Source: Pirellulaceae bacterium (GTDB taxonomy: Bacteria; Planctomycetota; Planctomycetia; Pirellulales; Pirellulaceae). Taken from it: DNA of 64,000 bases. Shown piece after piece: positions 8,389 through 16,452 of the stretch; position 1 is the first letter of the stretch, and each line of letters begins with the position of its first letter. The translations under genes were made by a program, and so were the position numbers. The stretch lies in NCBI GenBank assembly GCA_019636375.1, contig JAHBXS010000001.1, positions 1,178,001 to 1,242,000 on the forward strand, given 5' to 3'. The notes beneath the pieces are model-generated. The model did no database searches. It saw only the letters and a list, made by a program, of their open reading frames with translations, and was not told the origin of the DNA.

Positions 8389-8808
8389 TCAACCAAGCCG
8401 GCCCACGATCCCATACGCGAACATCGAAAAGGCAATGACATTACCAATTTGAACCACCGTCAATTGCAATCGAAATTTGCTGACGTATTCATCAGGTAGG
8501 GACAATTCGGAAAGGCGTCGCAGGATGCCGATTTGCAGTGTGAATGAGACAACAAGCAACAAGATTAGGCCAATCGGAAAGGTGATGATAAACGTGCTCG
8601 GGTTTGCGTATCCAATCGCCATTACGGCGACCATGATTGCGATGAGGATGTATGTCGCCAGTGATCGATGTGTTGAGAATGCGTCAGTCAACTTCAGCTT
8701 GTCTTCTTGGGACAAGCTTTTGTAGTTTCGTTCGGCAAGAAACCGATTGATCACGGCTGTCGCGAAGAGGAACACAACACCGACGATCAAGCAGGTTTCT
8801 GGTTTCAT
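8389..8808 (-). CDS. Cassette-encoded four-helix membrane protein
   Basis: About 139 residues with four hydrophobic segments: TCLIVGVVFLFATAVI near the start, LATYILIAIMVAVMAIGYA, FIITFPIGLILLLVVSF and VVQIGNVIAFSMFAYGIV. Charged loops such as NYKSLSQEDKLKLTDAF lie between helices 1 and 2. ATG at 8808 was chosen because the upstream part of the open frame runs into attC6. No family recognised; small membrane proteins are frequent cassette cargo. Confidence 0.6.
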   Translation of the reverse strand: MKPETCLIVGVVFLFATAVINRFLAERNYKSLSQEDKLKLTDAFSTHRSLATYILIAIMVAVMAIGYANPSTFIITFPIGLILLLVVSFTLQIGILRRLSELSLPDEYVSKFRLQLTVVQIGNVIAFSMFAYGIVGRLG

Positions 8809-8824
8809 GTTGATTCGTTTATCC

Positions 8825-8914
8825 GCAGAATGTAAGCGATCACCCAGTCGCTGCAAAAAGCTTTGAGTCAAATTCGCGGCCGACCGGCGACTTGGGTGGA
8901 TCGCTTGGTTCGCC
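8825..8914 (-). other. attC-like recombination site (attC6)
   Basis: R'' at 8908-8914 (GGCGAAC on minus); R' at 8825-8831 reads ATTCTGC and so has lost the G of the GTT core. Arms 8836-8853 and 8885-8904 pair, with T8892 and G8899 of the plus strand unpaired, six positions apart. About 80 bp are similar to attC10 and attC4. It starts 21 bases after the stop of the gene ending at 8935. The altered R' may make it a poor donor. Confidence 0.72.
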
Positions 8915-8934
8915 GATGTCGGAGTGGTTTCCGA

Positions 8935-9252
8935 TTACCTTCGGGTAACCTCACCAATCGCAACTGGGCGCGACCCCTCCAACAATTCAAATCGTGCACC
9001 TACAGAAAGTGCATCGTAGCAGATTTCTGGTTCGTATAGAAATCGAACGGTAGCATGTGTTTTCATACCGGGATTGACCGGCTTGTCGGGGCCATCGACA
9101 AATTCGACGCCCAGCATCGTTTGGTCTCCATCAATGACGCGCAACCGCGGACGATACGGAGCGATAGCGTTCGCTGAAAGCGAGATGGGGGACCGGCGAC
9201 CGCCACGATCAGTAGTCAAGAATTCAAGATAAAGTTCAGCAAGACCTGCCAT
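8935..9252 (-). CDS. Stand-alone EF-Tu domain III-like protein
   Basis: A 105-residue protein that looks like the C-terminal beta-barrel (domain III) of elongation factor Tu without the GTPase part: EFLTTDRGGRRSPI, then YRPRLRV, a proline-glycine turn VNPGMKTHATVRFL, and SVGARFELLEGSRPVAIGEV, which corresponds to the GLRFAIREGGRTVGAGVV end of EF-Tu. Domain III binds tRNA and is contacted by several toxins and inhibitors in the full protein. Role here unknown; as cassette cargo it could be a decoy or an unrelated ligand-binding barrel. Similarity is by pattern only. Confidence 0.6.
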   Translation of the reverse strand: MAGLAELYLEFLTTDRGGRRSPISLSANAIAPYRPRLRVIDGDQTMLGVEFVDGPDKPVNPGMKTHATVRFLYEPEICYDALSVGARFELLEGSRPVAIGEVTRR

Positions 9253-9275
9253 GGTGTTGAGTATGCAAACGATGG

Positions 9276-9352
9276 CGGTAACCGAGCGGAAATGGCGCAG
9301 GTGAACTTGATCTCAGGAAAAAATCAGAAACGCCATTTCCGCTTCGTCTGCA
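9276..9352 (-). other. Long hairpin in the place of a cassette site
   Basis: Twelve bases at 9286-9297 are perfectly complementary to 9331-9342 (GCGGAAATGGCG and its complement). It lies between the stop of the HNH gene (9372) and the start of the next gene (9252), where an attC site should be, and is bordered by GTTACCG at 9276-9282 on the minus strand. Unlike the eight other sites it has no unpaired bases in the stem, so it may be a divergent attC or a plain hairpin. Confidence 0.4.
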
Positions 9353-9371
9353 CCGGATTATTCTGCCTTTG

Positions 9372-9956
9372 TCACCGGTCATCCAACGTGTTTTTTGAGC
9401 CAAATTTCGCGAGTAGCCAGTCGAGCAAGGCTTTCTGATCGTCGATTGTCGCTCGTCGCACTTGCGCCAGCAAATGAATCCGATCAGGTTTGGGAAGCCC
9501 AGTATTCGCCAGCCCCTCGTTGCAACTCATACATACAGCTCGAAGATTGTTAGGGGAATCATCTCCGCCTTTGGACTTGTCGATAATGTGTCCCATTGTT
9601 AACCGAACAGTGCGATTCGGAACGAACGGATCAACATCTCCCGCAGCAGCGCCTCACATTTGGCAGGCGTAGCCATTTCTTTCTAAAACCCACGCACGAG
9701 TTTCTTTAGATATATTTCTTTTGAAAGCAGGAAGCCGTTTGTCGGTTTCTAAGAGGTATTGATTTGGTTTTAGATCGGCGCGGTCTTTATGCGAAAGTAT
9801 CTGGTAACCTTCTTCGTTTCGTAATTCTCGCACTCGACGAGCCCATTCGACAGCACCGCCGCTTGCGGCTTGGATATCACGAGATTCAACAACTTTCCCG
9901 ATGTTGGAAAGAAAGAACTCCAGAATTAACTGCTTCGAACCCTTACGTCGTGACAT
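9372..9956 (-). pseudogene. HNH endonuclease interrupted by TGA at a zinc-ligand position
   Basis: Start ATG at 9956 shares one base with the stop of the methyltransferase gene (TAATG). The frame codes a helical N-terminal part, then AWVLERNGYACQM, TGA at 9656-9654, and in the same frame GAAAGDVDPFVPN, MGHIIDKSKGGDDSPNNL and RAVCMSCNEG to a stop at 9372. This is an HNH nuclease with paired CxxC zinc ligands: the TGA replaces the second Cys of the first pair (CQM-stop instead of CQMC). With the methyltransferase it would form a restriction-modification pair. The most likely reading is a TGT/TGC to TGA nonsense mutation; recoding as selenocysteine is possible in principle but I see no clear downstream stem-loop. 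Confidence 0.72.
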
Positions 9957-10792
9957 TAAAAAACTCGATCTCGGGCACAATCAGCATACGATTCGTTGAG
10001 TTCGATCAAAACAGCGTGGCGATCCAAATCGTTGGCGACAATTCCAGTAGTTCCTGATCCTCCAAATGGATCAAGAACCACATCTCCAACACGCGAACCC
10101 AATAGAATACAACGTCGGGCAAGTTCACGCGGAAATGCGGCAGGATGCCCATGATTGCTTGGGTCTGGCCCAAGTATCCAATAATTGCGCAGATTAGCTC
10201 CTGTCTCCTGGCGAACGGCTTTTGAGTCGTAGTAATACGCCGGCGACTTTGCAAATAGGAATATCTCTTCAGTTGCATTGGTGGGGCGATTCTTGACACT
10301 TTCAGGCATCGCCGTTTTTTTGATCCAGGTAATTTTTGATCTGAGAATCCATCCATCGGCTTGAAGAGCGAACGCAACTCGCCACGGAAGACCCATTAAA
10401 TCACGATCTTTCAATCCCCAAACCTCTGGCACCTTACAGTTGCGTTTTTGAATCAATTTTTTCGTATTGCCCACGATCGCGTTCGGCCCGCGTTTTCCCG
10501 TTCCTCCGTTGCGAGCATAGCCATCCCCAACATTCAGCCAAAGGGTCCCCTCCGGTCGAAGTGTCTGGCGAACGTGCCGAAAAACTTCAACCAGATTTTG
10601 AACGTATTGTTCCGGGGATGGCTCGGCACCGATCTGATTGGGGTGATCGTAGTCACGAAGACCCCAATACGGAGGCGACGTCACGCAGCACTGGATCGAT
10701 TCCTTCTCGATCGAGGGAAGAAGTTGAGCGCAATCCCCTGTGAGGATCGTCAATTTTGATTGCTGTCCAAGGTTGAGTTTGAGTTGGGCCAT
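9956..10792 (-). CDS. DNA methyltransferase, beta class (N4-cytosine or N6-adenine)
   Basis: An S-adenosylmethionine-dependent DNA methylase. The catalytic motif comes first, TSPPYWGLRDY (motif IV, about residue 37), and the SAM-binding motif last, DPFGGSGTTGIV (motif I), the order of beta-class enzymes. SPPY is more common in N4-cytosine enzymes. GDGYARNGG and the AFPRELARRCIL segment before motif I also fit. ATG at 10792 was chosen because AGGAAG lies nine bases upstream; the open frame extends to 10855. It is followed by the broken HNH nuclease, so it is probably the surviving modification half of a small restriction-modification cassette. Confidence 0.85.
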   Translation of the reverse strand: MAQLKLNLGQQSKLTILTGDCAQLLPSIEKESIQCCVTSPPYWGLRDYDHPNQIGAEPSPEQYVQNLVEVFRHVRQTLRPEGTLWLNVGDGYARNGGTGKRGPNAIVGNTKKLIQKRNCKVPEVWGLKDRDLMGLPWRVAFALQADGWILRSKITWIKKTAMPESVKNRPTNATEEIFLFAKSPAYYYDSKAVRQETGANLRNYWILGPDPSNHGHPAAFPRELARRCILLGSRVGDVVLDPFGGSGTTGIVANDLDRHAVLIELNESYADCARDRVF

Positions 10793-10879
10793 GTTCGTGC
10801 TTCCTAGCGATGCGAAGTATCGAATCCATGATAGCCGATCAAGCTGAAGTTGCACAGAATGCCGATGCAGGTCGTAATG

Positions 10880-10970
10880 GCATAACGTGGGCTATCACCC
10901 AGTCGCTGTCAAAAAACTATGATTCAAATTCGCGACCGAACGGCGACTTGGGTGGGTCGATTGGTTCGGC
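10880..10970 (-). other. attC-like recombination site (attC4)
   Basis: R'' at 10964-10970 (GCCGAAC on minus), R' at 10880-10886 (GTTATGC). The CACCCA arm at 10896-10901 pairs with 10949-10954 and GTCGC with GCGAC at 10943-10947; the outer arm (10891-10895 with 10956-10960) is poor. T10948 and G10955 of the plus strand are unpaired, six positions apart. The 3' end of the 10917-11525 gene runs into the site, as often happens with cassette genes. Confidence 0.72.
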
Positions 10971-11525
10971 TTCGGTTCGAGAAAGCAGATAGTCGAGTTG
11001 AATTCGGAACCGATTCTCATCCGCCAAGGGAGCGTCCAGACCGAACTTAGCCGGATTGCATTCATGTCCGTCGAGCCGCCATTGACCATCTCGATTGTGA
11101 ATTGTAATCGTTCTGCATTGGTTCGTGAAGGTTGCCGTACCATACGAGCGAGAACCAGCGAACGGTGGCGTTGAGATGCAGTGTGTCTCTAAATTCACCA
11201 AAAAATACCCATGCTTGTATGCAGTAAGTGCTACCTCGGAAATCCAGAAATCTTCTGGAGAGTTGATAAGGAAAGAAACTCTAAGGTCTCGCACGCGTCG
11301 CAAGGCACCGTCGTATTCACCAGCGATGATCACATCGCGGTAGTCGATATCCGCTGTTTCGATTAGTTCGCGCATTCGATCAATCGACCCTTCGGCACCG
11401 ACCACCACACAACGGGCAAGCCGTCCCGAAATTCCGCTAGCAGCAAGCTCGTTAACTGCGGTGGAAGCGTAGGCCGGGTCGAACCCCGCACAAATGTATT
11501 GAACGATATCGGCGTCGAGTGTCAT
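10917..11525 (-). CDS. Cassette-encoded hypothetical protein
   Basis: About 202 residues, start ATG at 11525, only 11 bases after the R' box of attC3. The N-terminal half has RMRELIETADIDYRDVIIAGEY and looks like an alpha/beta domain of the kind seen in immunity or regulatory proteins; the C-terminal half contains aromatic beta-strand segments (GTATFTNQCRTITIHN, GQWRLDGHECNPAK). The last residues, PPKSPFGREF, are encoded by the attC site itself. No family recognised. Confidence 0.6.
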   Translation of the reverse strand: MTLDADIVQYICAGFDPAYASTAVNELAASGISGRLARCVVVGAEGSIDRMRELIETADIDYRDVIIAGEYDGALRRVRDLRVSFLINSPEDFWISEVALTAYKHGYFLVNLETHCISTPPFAGSRSYGTATFTNQCRTITIHNRDGQWRLDGHECNPAKFGLDAPLADENRFRIQLDYLLSRTEAEPIDPPKSPFGREFES

Positions 11526-11535
11526 AGGTTGAGAT

Positions 11536-11626
11536 GCCGAACGACGGCCGTAAACTGGCACGCGGCAGTAAGTTTTCCATGTGAAAAACGTCGGATTGCG
11601 TGCTCCGGCTCACGGCGTTGTTCGCT
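11536..11626 (-). other. attC-like recombination site (attC3)
   Basis: R'' at 11620-11626 (AGCGAAC on minus), R' at 11536-11542 (GTTCGGC). GCCGT at 11612-11616 (minus) pairs with 11547-11551, and CACGC pairs with GCGTG further in, with wobble pairs between. The two expected unpaired plus-strand bases are T11604 and C11611, six apart, though here the second faces a base on the other arm. Its sequence is unlike the other sites; only the plan is shared. It is the end of the cassette cut by the IS at 11703-14221. Confidence 0.6.
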
Positions 11627-12389
11627 GCTGCTATAGCGTTTTCTTTCGTCGCTTAAACACTGGACGATCCGCAATTGCGATATCGTTGTCAGAGTAAGGC
11701 ATTGCAAAACAATAAGTTACCGAATTGGTATTGACATAAGTGTTCAGGATTTGCGAAGCTGCTTGGATGCAGGACGCAAAAATTATTGAAACGATTCGAA
11801 ACAAGTATATCGTAATTCTCGCCGATTTGGATGAGCGAGCCAGTCGTCGTTGGGCAGCAGCCGAAGCGATAGCACTGGGTCATGGTGGAATTACGGCAGT
11901 TTCCAAGGCGACCGGTATTTCTGATCGAACGATTAGAAACGGTATTCGAGAACTTAATTCCACCGAGCACTTGACATCAGATCGTCAGCGAAGGCTTGGC
12001 GGAGGTAGAAAAAAACGAGAAGTCGAACAGCCAAATTTGGTATCAGCTTTGGAAGAGCTTTTAAATCCTGTAACGCGTGGCGATCCACAGTCGCATATGC
12101 GTTGGACATGTAAAAGTACTCGAATTTTGGCCCGAGAATTGAATCGGCAGGGGTTTAATGTAAGTAGCACCAAGGTTGGGCAAATTCTCAGATCAATGGG
12201 CTACTCGCTTCAATCCAATCGCAAGAGTATTGAAGGAAAACAGCATCCGGATCGGAACGCACAGTTTGAGTTTATCGCGAAACGAGTTTCGGCAAATTGC
12301 AGTCGCCAACAGCCTTGCATTTCGGTAGATACCAAGAAGAAAGAAGTCCTGGGAAACCTCAAAAATGCGGGGAAAACGTATCGGAAGAG

Positions 12390-13597
12390 CAGGGTGAGCG
12401 CACTATTTAGCGAAACTGGGGTATTCAGGCAAGTCGAAAAAATGGTATTTGTTTCCTATTTGGAGATGCCATTATGCCGAAACTTGAGATTGCTCGTCAC
12501 TTTGAATCGATCACTGATCCTCGAATCGAAACATCCAATCGCCGTCATCTTTTGATAGATATTTTGGTCTTGGGTGTTTGTGCGATGCTATCGGGAGCCG
12601 AAGGCTGGAAAGACATGCATAACTATGGTGTAGCCCGTAAGCACTTATTCAAGAAGTTTCTCAAGCTGAAGAGTGGAGTCCCTTCTGACGACACGTTTCG
12701 CCGCGTATTTTCAGCGATCAGCCCGAACAATTGACCGCTTGCTTTTGTCTTGGGTGCGGGCAATTGCACCAGAAACTGAACATTCGATCATCAACATTGA
12801 TGGTAAAACAGCACGTCGTTCGCACGACCACAAAAACGGGGTCAAAGCCCTACACATGGTCACCGCCTGGGCAGCGGAGAATCAATGGTGCTTGGGGCAA
12901 GAAGCAGTCGACGAGAAGAGTAATGAGATCACGGCGATTCCGAAGTTGTTGTCATTGCTCGGAAAGGCGTACTATTGTGACGATTGACGCGATGGGTTGT
13001 CAGCGAGAAATCGCATCCCAGATTGTTTCAGAGGGGGGTGACTATATTTTGGGACCCAAAGGAATCAGGGGACTTTAGAAGCCGACGTTAGCGACTTGGC
13101 AGAAGAGATTTCGGCACGATGGAAGGTGTTCAATGCCTCGAAAAACAGAGACCGGTCATGGGCGAGTCGAGCATTGAACCTGGCATCAGTCTCATTTGAA
13201 GGAATTGCAGCAAAAGCATCAGTGGCCAGGCTTGAAGACCATTGGCGTGGCGGTCAACAATGTGACTCGTGATGGAAAAGAATCCTACGAAGTACGATAC
13301 CATTGCTGAGCTTTTCCATGGACATCGACAAATTCGCCAAAGGCTGCCGAGCCCACTGGAGTATTGAAAACTCGCTACACTGGCGTCTGGATGTGATTTT
13401 CAATGAAGACCAATGTCGAATCAACGGAACAGGCGCTATCAACTCCTCTTCAATGCGGCGTATGGCTTTGACTCTTCTGAAAAACTATAAAGGTGACAAG
13501 GAAAGCGTACGAACTCGAAGACTAAGATGTGCTTGGGATGAACACTACCTCTTCAAAGTTCTCGGTATTTCCATGGAAAAATAGTGCGCTCACCCTG
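12390..13597 (+). mobile_element. ISAs1-family element nested in the ISAzo13 element
   Basis: Ends CAGGGTGAGCGCACTATTT at 12390-12408 and its complement (reading AGTGCGCTCACCCTG at the right end, to 13597). It is flanked by a 10-bp target duplication, ATCGGAAGAG, at 12380-12389 and 13598-13607. Size 1208 bp and the end sequence fit ISAs1 (H-repeat) elements. Confidence 0.9.
12474..13584 (+). pseudogene. ISAs1 transposase with several frameshifts
   Basis: Starts MPKLEIARHFESITDPR, the typical ISAs1 N terminus, and continues ILVLGVCAMLSGAEGWKDM. The catalytic parts occur in other frames: [12 protein letters not shown] (about 12795), [16 protein letters not shown] (about 12977) and, nearer the end, KGCRAHWSIENSLHWRLDV (about 13335). 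At least three frame changes and a stop around 13270 break it. The element can move only if a transposase is supplied in trans. Confidence 0.85.
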
Positions 13598-14225
13598 ATC
13601 GGAAGAGCAAGTCACCACGCGAAGTGGAAACACACGACTTTCCGAAAAAGGAACTGGGCAAGGCGGTACCCTATGGAGTCTACGATATTGCTCAGAATGA
13701 GGCAGGAGTGACTGTCGGAATTAGTAGTGATACGGCCGAGTTTGCTGTTGCCGCAATCGACCGTTGGTGGACGAAACTGGGAAAAGTTCGTTACTCCAAA
13801 GGCAAGAGAGTGCTAATTACTGCCGACAGCGGAGGGAGTAACAGTCCCCGTACTCGATTGTGGCGCGTAGAGCTACAGAAACTTCAACAAAACGGGACTG
13901 ATCATCGAGGTGTGCCACTATCCCCGGGACGAGCAAGTGGAACAAGATCGAACACAAACTGTTTTGCCATATCACTCGCAATTGGCGGGGAATCCCCCTG
14001 GAAACATTCGAAATTATCGTTAATCTAATTTCAGCAACTACGACAGAAACAGGGCTTGAGGTTCATGCGTGGCTGGATACCACTAAGTATCAAACTAAAA
14101 AATCAGTCTCAACTGAAGAACTCAATGCAGTTACAATTGTTCGCAACAAGTTCCACGGCGAATGGAACTATACGATCCGACCACAACTTTCATCAAACAA
14201 ACGGTAAGTTATTGTTTTGCAGCGA

Positions 14226-14585
14226 CTAAGTTGCGTTAAAGTAAAGTGTACCTTGCAGTGCCGACGAGTCATCAGGCAAATCGAGAATTCCCTTTAGCCA
14301 GGCCACAAATTGCGGAATCGCACGATTCAATAAGGCTTCGGAAGCCGGCAAACGCGCATTCGACAGGACAGCTCCGGTGCGGAGATAGACGCGAGGGTAC
14401 GCGACGTTCTCATTAGGAAGCCAGTATTGTGCTTCAAGAATCGAGCCGCCCGATTGTGGCACCCAATAAACAAGATCAACATGACAATCGATCCCAGCGT
14501 CGCGCAACGCGTTCTCAAGTTGCGAAGTCTTGAGGACGTACGATAGCCCCTTCGGCAGTTTCGGTTTCGAAATAGAGTCGATCAT
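14226..14585 (-). CDS. Cassette-encoded hypothetical protein
   Basis: A 119-residue soluble alpha/beta protein starting 29 bases after the R' box of attC2. It includes KLPKGLSYVLKTSQLENAL, VDLVYWVPQSGGSILEAQYW and a closing strand LQGTLYFNAT. No family recognised. Its stop is four bases from the IS end, so the IS did not cut it; its own attC (attC3) now lies 2.5 kb away on the far side of the IS. Confidence 0.6.
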   Translation of the reverse strand: MIDSISKPKLPKGLSYVLKTSQLENALRDAGIDCHVDLVYWVPQSGGSILEAQYWLPNENVAYPRVYLRTGAVLSNARLPASEALLNRAIPQFVAWLKGILDLPDDSSALQGTLYFNAT

Positions 14586-14613
14586 GGAGCCAATGGGAGA
14601 TTGTGACGGAAGC

Positions 14614-14703
14614 AGCGAACGAAATAGTTCACCCGCGTGCCACCGTGATGCTTAGAATCTTGGCAAACTGTTGCGGCACGTCGGGTGCAATGCCAAGTTC
14701 GTC
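14614..14703 (-). other. attC-like recombination site (attC2)
   Basis: R'' at 14697-14703 (GACGAAC on minus), R' at 14614-14620 (GTTCGCT). CACCCG at 14630-14635 pairs with CGGGTG at 14682-14687, and CGTGCC with GGCACG at 14675-14680. Unpaired plus-strand bases are T14681 and C14688, six apart. It shares long stretches with attC1 (16453) but not with attC4, attC6, attC9 or attC10. It begins 23 bases after the stop of the HEPN gene. Confidence 0.75.
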
Positions 14704-14725
14704 CGTTTGATTTCGGGTTCTCGTG

Positions 14726-15235
14726 TTACAGTGAGGCAAGATCGGTTTGCGTCAGACCTAGCGTGTTTGCCAATTCCGTCATCATAACCTGCGATTTGTT
14801 GTATGCATCGATAAAATCTTGCCACCCAATTGTGAATGTTCCTACTCCGTGTACAACGTTGTGGCGATTTAACATTAGGCTATCCCACGCAGCCTTAACC
14901 TCGGGCTGATTTACTTCGATCTCCGCCTGAAAGCGATCGCGATGAGCGACGCCAAGTCGTTTTAGATGTTCATTGATTTTTCCTAAATCGGGGCTACGAA
15001 AACTTCTGGAAATTGTAGTTTTCACAAACGAGTGCAAGTCGGGATCGTTTGCTTTCTGTGCGCGTTTGCAAAACATCTTTTCGATTACGTTTTCGTATTC
15101 GGAAATCAGCATCAGCAATAGGCACCGAACAGTGAAGGTTTCGATTTCTGAAACATTTGACGAATGGCTTGCGACTTGGCTTTTGTGTGTAGTCCATGAA
15201 GCAATTGCGTTGTCCACTGACGATACCTTCATCAT
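14726..15235 (-). CDS. HEPN-domain protein (MAE_28990/MAE_18760-like) paired with DUF262
   Basis: A 169-residue, all-helical protein. Near the C terminus LNRHNVVHG gives the HEPN ribonuclease motif R-x4-H (Arg124, His129). The N-terminal helix SEIETFTVRCLLLMLISEYENVIEK region resembles the MAE_28990/MAE_18760-type HEPN nucleases that I know next to DUF262 genes. HEPN proteins are RNA-cutting toxins or effectors in defence systems. ATG at 15235 overlaps the DUF262 stop by four bases (ATGA), so both are made from one message. Family placement is by motif and context. Confidence 0.7.
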   Translation of the reverse strand: MMKVSSVDNAIASWTTHKSQVASHSSNVSEIETFTVRCLLLMLISEYENVIEKMFCKRAQKANDPDLHSFVKTTISRSFRSPDLGKINEHLKRLGVAHRDRFQAEIEVNQPEVKAAWDSLMLNRHNVVHGVGTFTIGWQDFIDAYNKSQVMMTELANTLGLTQTDLASL

Positions 15236-16377
15236 TTTTCCCCGAACAGAATTGCTCGCGACCTTTCAATCCTACCGACGACAGCATCCTCGTCCGTTGT
15301 AGCACTTCTCGTTCGTTCCTGAAAAACTGCGTCTTCAATGAGCTTCTTGTACTTCTTCGCAGTATCCGCTTTTATCGCGTCATGGCGTTCCGCAAACGTG
15401 ACAGATACAGAGTCGAACGCAGCGGCGTTTAGGCCGCTTCGAAGGTGAAAGGGCTTTTCCCCAAGATGCTTCACCAGTAAACTCATTGTCAAAGAAAATT
15501 CAGTTTCGTATTCTTTCAAACGCCTTTTCGACACCGCTTTTTGGCGAGCCATGAAATTGGAAAGAAATTCTTTCATGGGCTTTGCGTAGTTGGCGAGATC
15601 GTGGCGGAGCGCGAAAAATCGCAATATAAGTTCAACGTCTCGCTGCCGTTTGTCCGGTTCATTCTTACCGAAAACCAACCTCCAATCGCTCAAGACGTTT
15701 AGCTTTAGCAGCAAATCATTGAATGGTCCTGAATACACGCAGTTTCTTATTTCCTGGCCCGTCAAAAACGTACCGCCGGTGTTCAAGCGTTCGAATACGT
15801 GAAAAACGCTTGTGTCATCATTGGGATTAAGTTGCTTGATGACGAACGCACGCAAAACCGCATCTTTAAGCTTGCGGAATGCATCCGGCTGCAAGTTTTC
15901 AAGGTCTTTTGCAGTACAATTGACGTATGGACTCTTTTCATTCAAACCAGTTAATCGAAAAATCGGTCTACGCCCACGGTCCTCCGGTCCAAAGTAGCCC
16001 TCAAAGAAGTAGCCAATAGTCTTGAGGCGTTGCTGACCATCAACGACCATTTGTATATTTGAAGCCGAAGTATAAAGGAAAACGGGAGGCACGGGCAGCC
16101 CAAGTAAAAAAGACTCAATCAACTTGCTTCCTTGAACTTGAGTCCAGACGAAACCACGCTGGAAAGTGGGAATCTGGATTTCTGCAACTGGTTTCTTAGC
16201 AAGTTTTGTCGCAAGCACTTCTAGCGTAAAATCTGCAGGATACGTTACGATGTCATACGTTGGAGGCGAATAGGCTTCGTCGACGGATTCGCTTTCTAGT
16301 TCTTCGATTGAGTCTTCATCCTTCGATGACGCAAACAGGTTCTTGGATGAAACTCTTTTAGTACGCGATTTTGGCAT
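15232..16377 (-). CDS. DUF262 (ParB/Srx-like) protein, partner of HEPN
   Basis: 381 residues. The DUF262 signature is clear: VAEIQIPTFQRGFVWT (about 68-83), LIESFLLGLPVPPVFLY and MVVDGQQRLKTIGYFF, then FERLNTGGTFLTGQEIRNC. The fold is ParB/sulfiredoxin-like and binds or hydrolyses nucleotides; DUF262 proteins occur in GmrSD-type restriction enzymes and other phage defence pairs. A short acidic N-terminal tail (residues 18-40) comes before the domain. It starts 76 bases after attC1 and is the first cassette gene preserved in the array. The C-terminal HNH domain found in larger DUF262/DUF1524 proteins is absent; the separate HEPN protein probably supplies the nuclease. Confidence 0.85.
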   Translation of the reverse strand: MPKSRTKRVSSKNLFASSKDEDSIEELESESVDEAYSPPTYDIVTYPADFTLEVLATKLAKKPVAEIQIPTFQRGFVWTQVQGSKLIESFLLGLPVPPVFLYTSASNIQMVVDGQQRLKTIGYFFEGYFGPEDRGRRPIFRLTGLNEKSPYVNCTAKDLENLQPDAFRKLKDAVLRAFVIKQLNPNDDTSVFHVFERLNTGGTFLTGQEIRNCVYSGPFNDLLLKLNVLSDWRLVFGKNEPDKRQRDVELILRFFALRHDLANYAKPMKEFLSNFMARQKAVSKRRLKEYETEFSLTMSLLVKHLGEKPFHLRSGLNAAAFDSVSVTFAERHDAIKADTAKKYKKLIEDAVFQERTRSATTDEDAVVGRIERSRAILFGEK

Positions 16378-16452
16378 TGTTACTTCTCAGAAGTGTGGGT
16401 TGTATTGAGCAACGCAAGACATATTTCTCCTCGAACGCGTTCTGGTTTCTCG

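Larger units (their letters stand above)
11767..14207 (+). pseudogene. ISAzo13 transposase, split and frameshifted
   Basis: The first part (11767-12389) reads MQDAKIIETIRNKY, an HTH with GGITAVSKATGISDRTIRNG, MRWTCKSTRILARELNRQG and CISVDTKKKEVLG. After the ISAs1 insertion the frame resumes at 13608 with VETHDFPKKELGKAVPYGVY, DTAEFAVAAIDRWW and LITADSGGSNS. Two compensating frameshifts near 13885-13925 then precede the ending TSKWNKIEHKLFCHITRNW and FHGEWNYTI. All landmarks of ISAzo13 transposases (IS630-like DDE fold) are present in order. Insertion plus frameshifts make it inactive. Confidence 0.88.
11703..14221 (+). mobile_element. ISAzo13-family element (interrupted by an ISAs1-family element)
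   Basis: Perfect 20-bp terminal inverted repeats: TGCAAAACAATAAGTTACCG at 11703-11722 and its complement at 14202-14221. Without the nested insertion and its duplicated target the element is about 1.3 kb, normal for the family. No clear target duplication is visible at the outer ends. It sits 4 bases after the stop of the 14226-14585 gene and before attC3, so it landed in the untranslated tail of a cassette. Confidence 0.88.

Noticed and set aside
6060..10970. Three similar 80-bp repeats considered as dispersed REP-type elements
   Set aside because: Constant orientation relative to gene ends, conserved unpaired bases and co-varying arms fit attC sites better, and unrelated sequences share the same plan.
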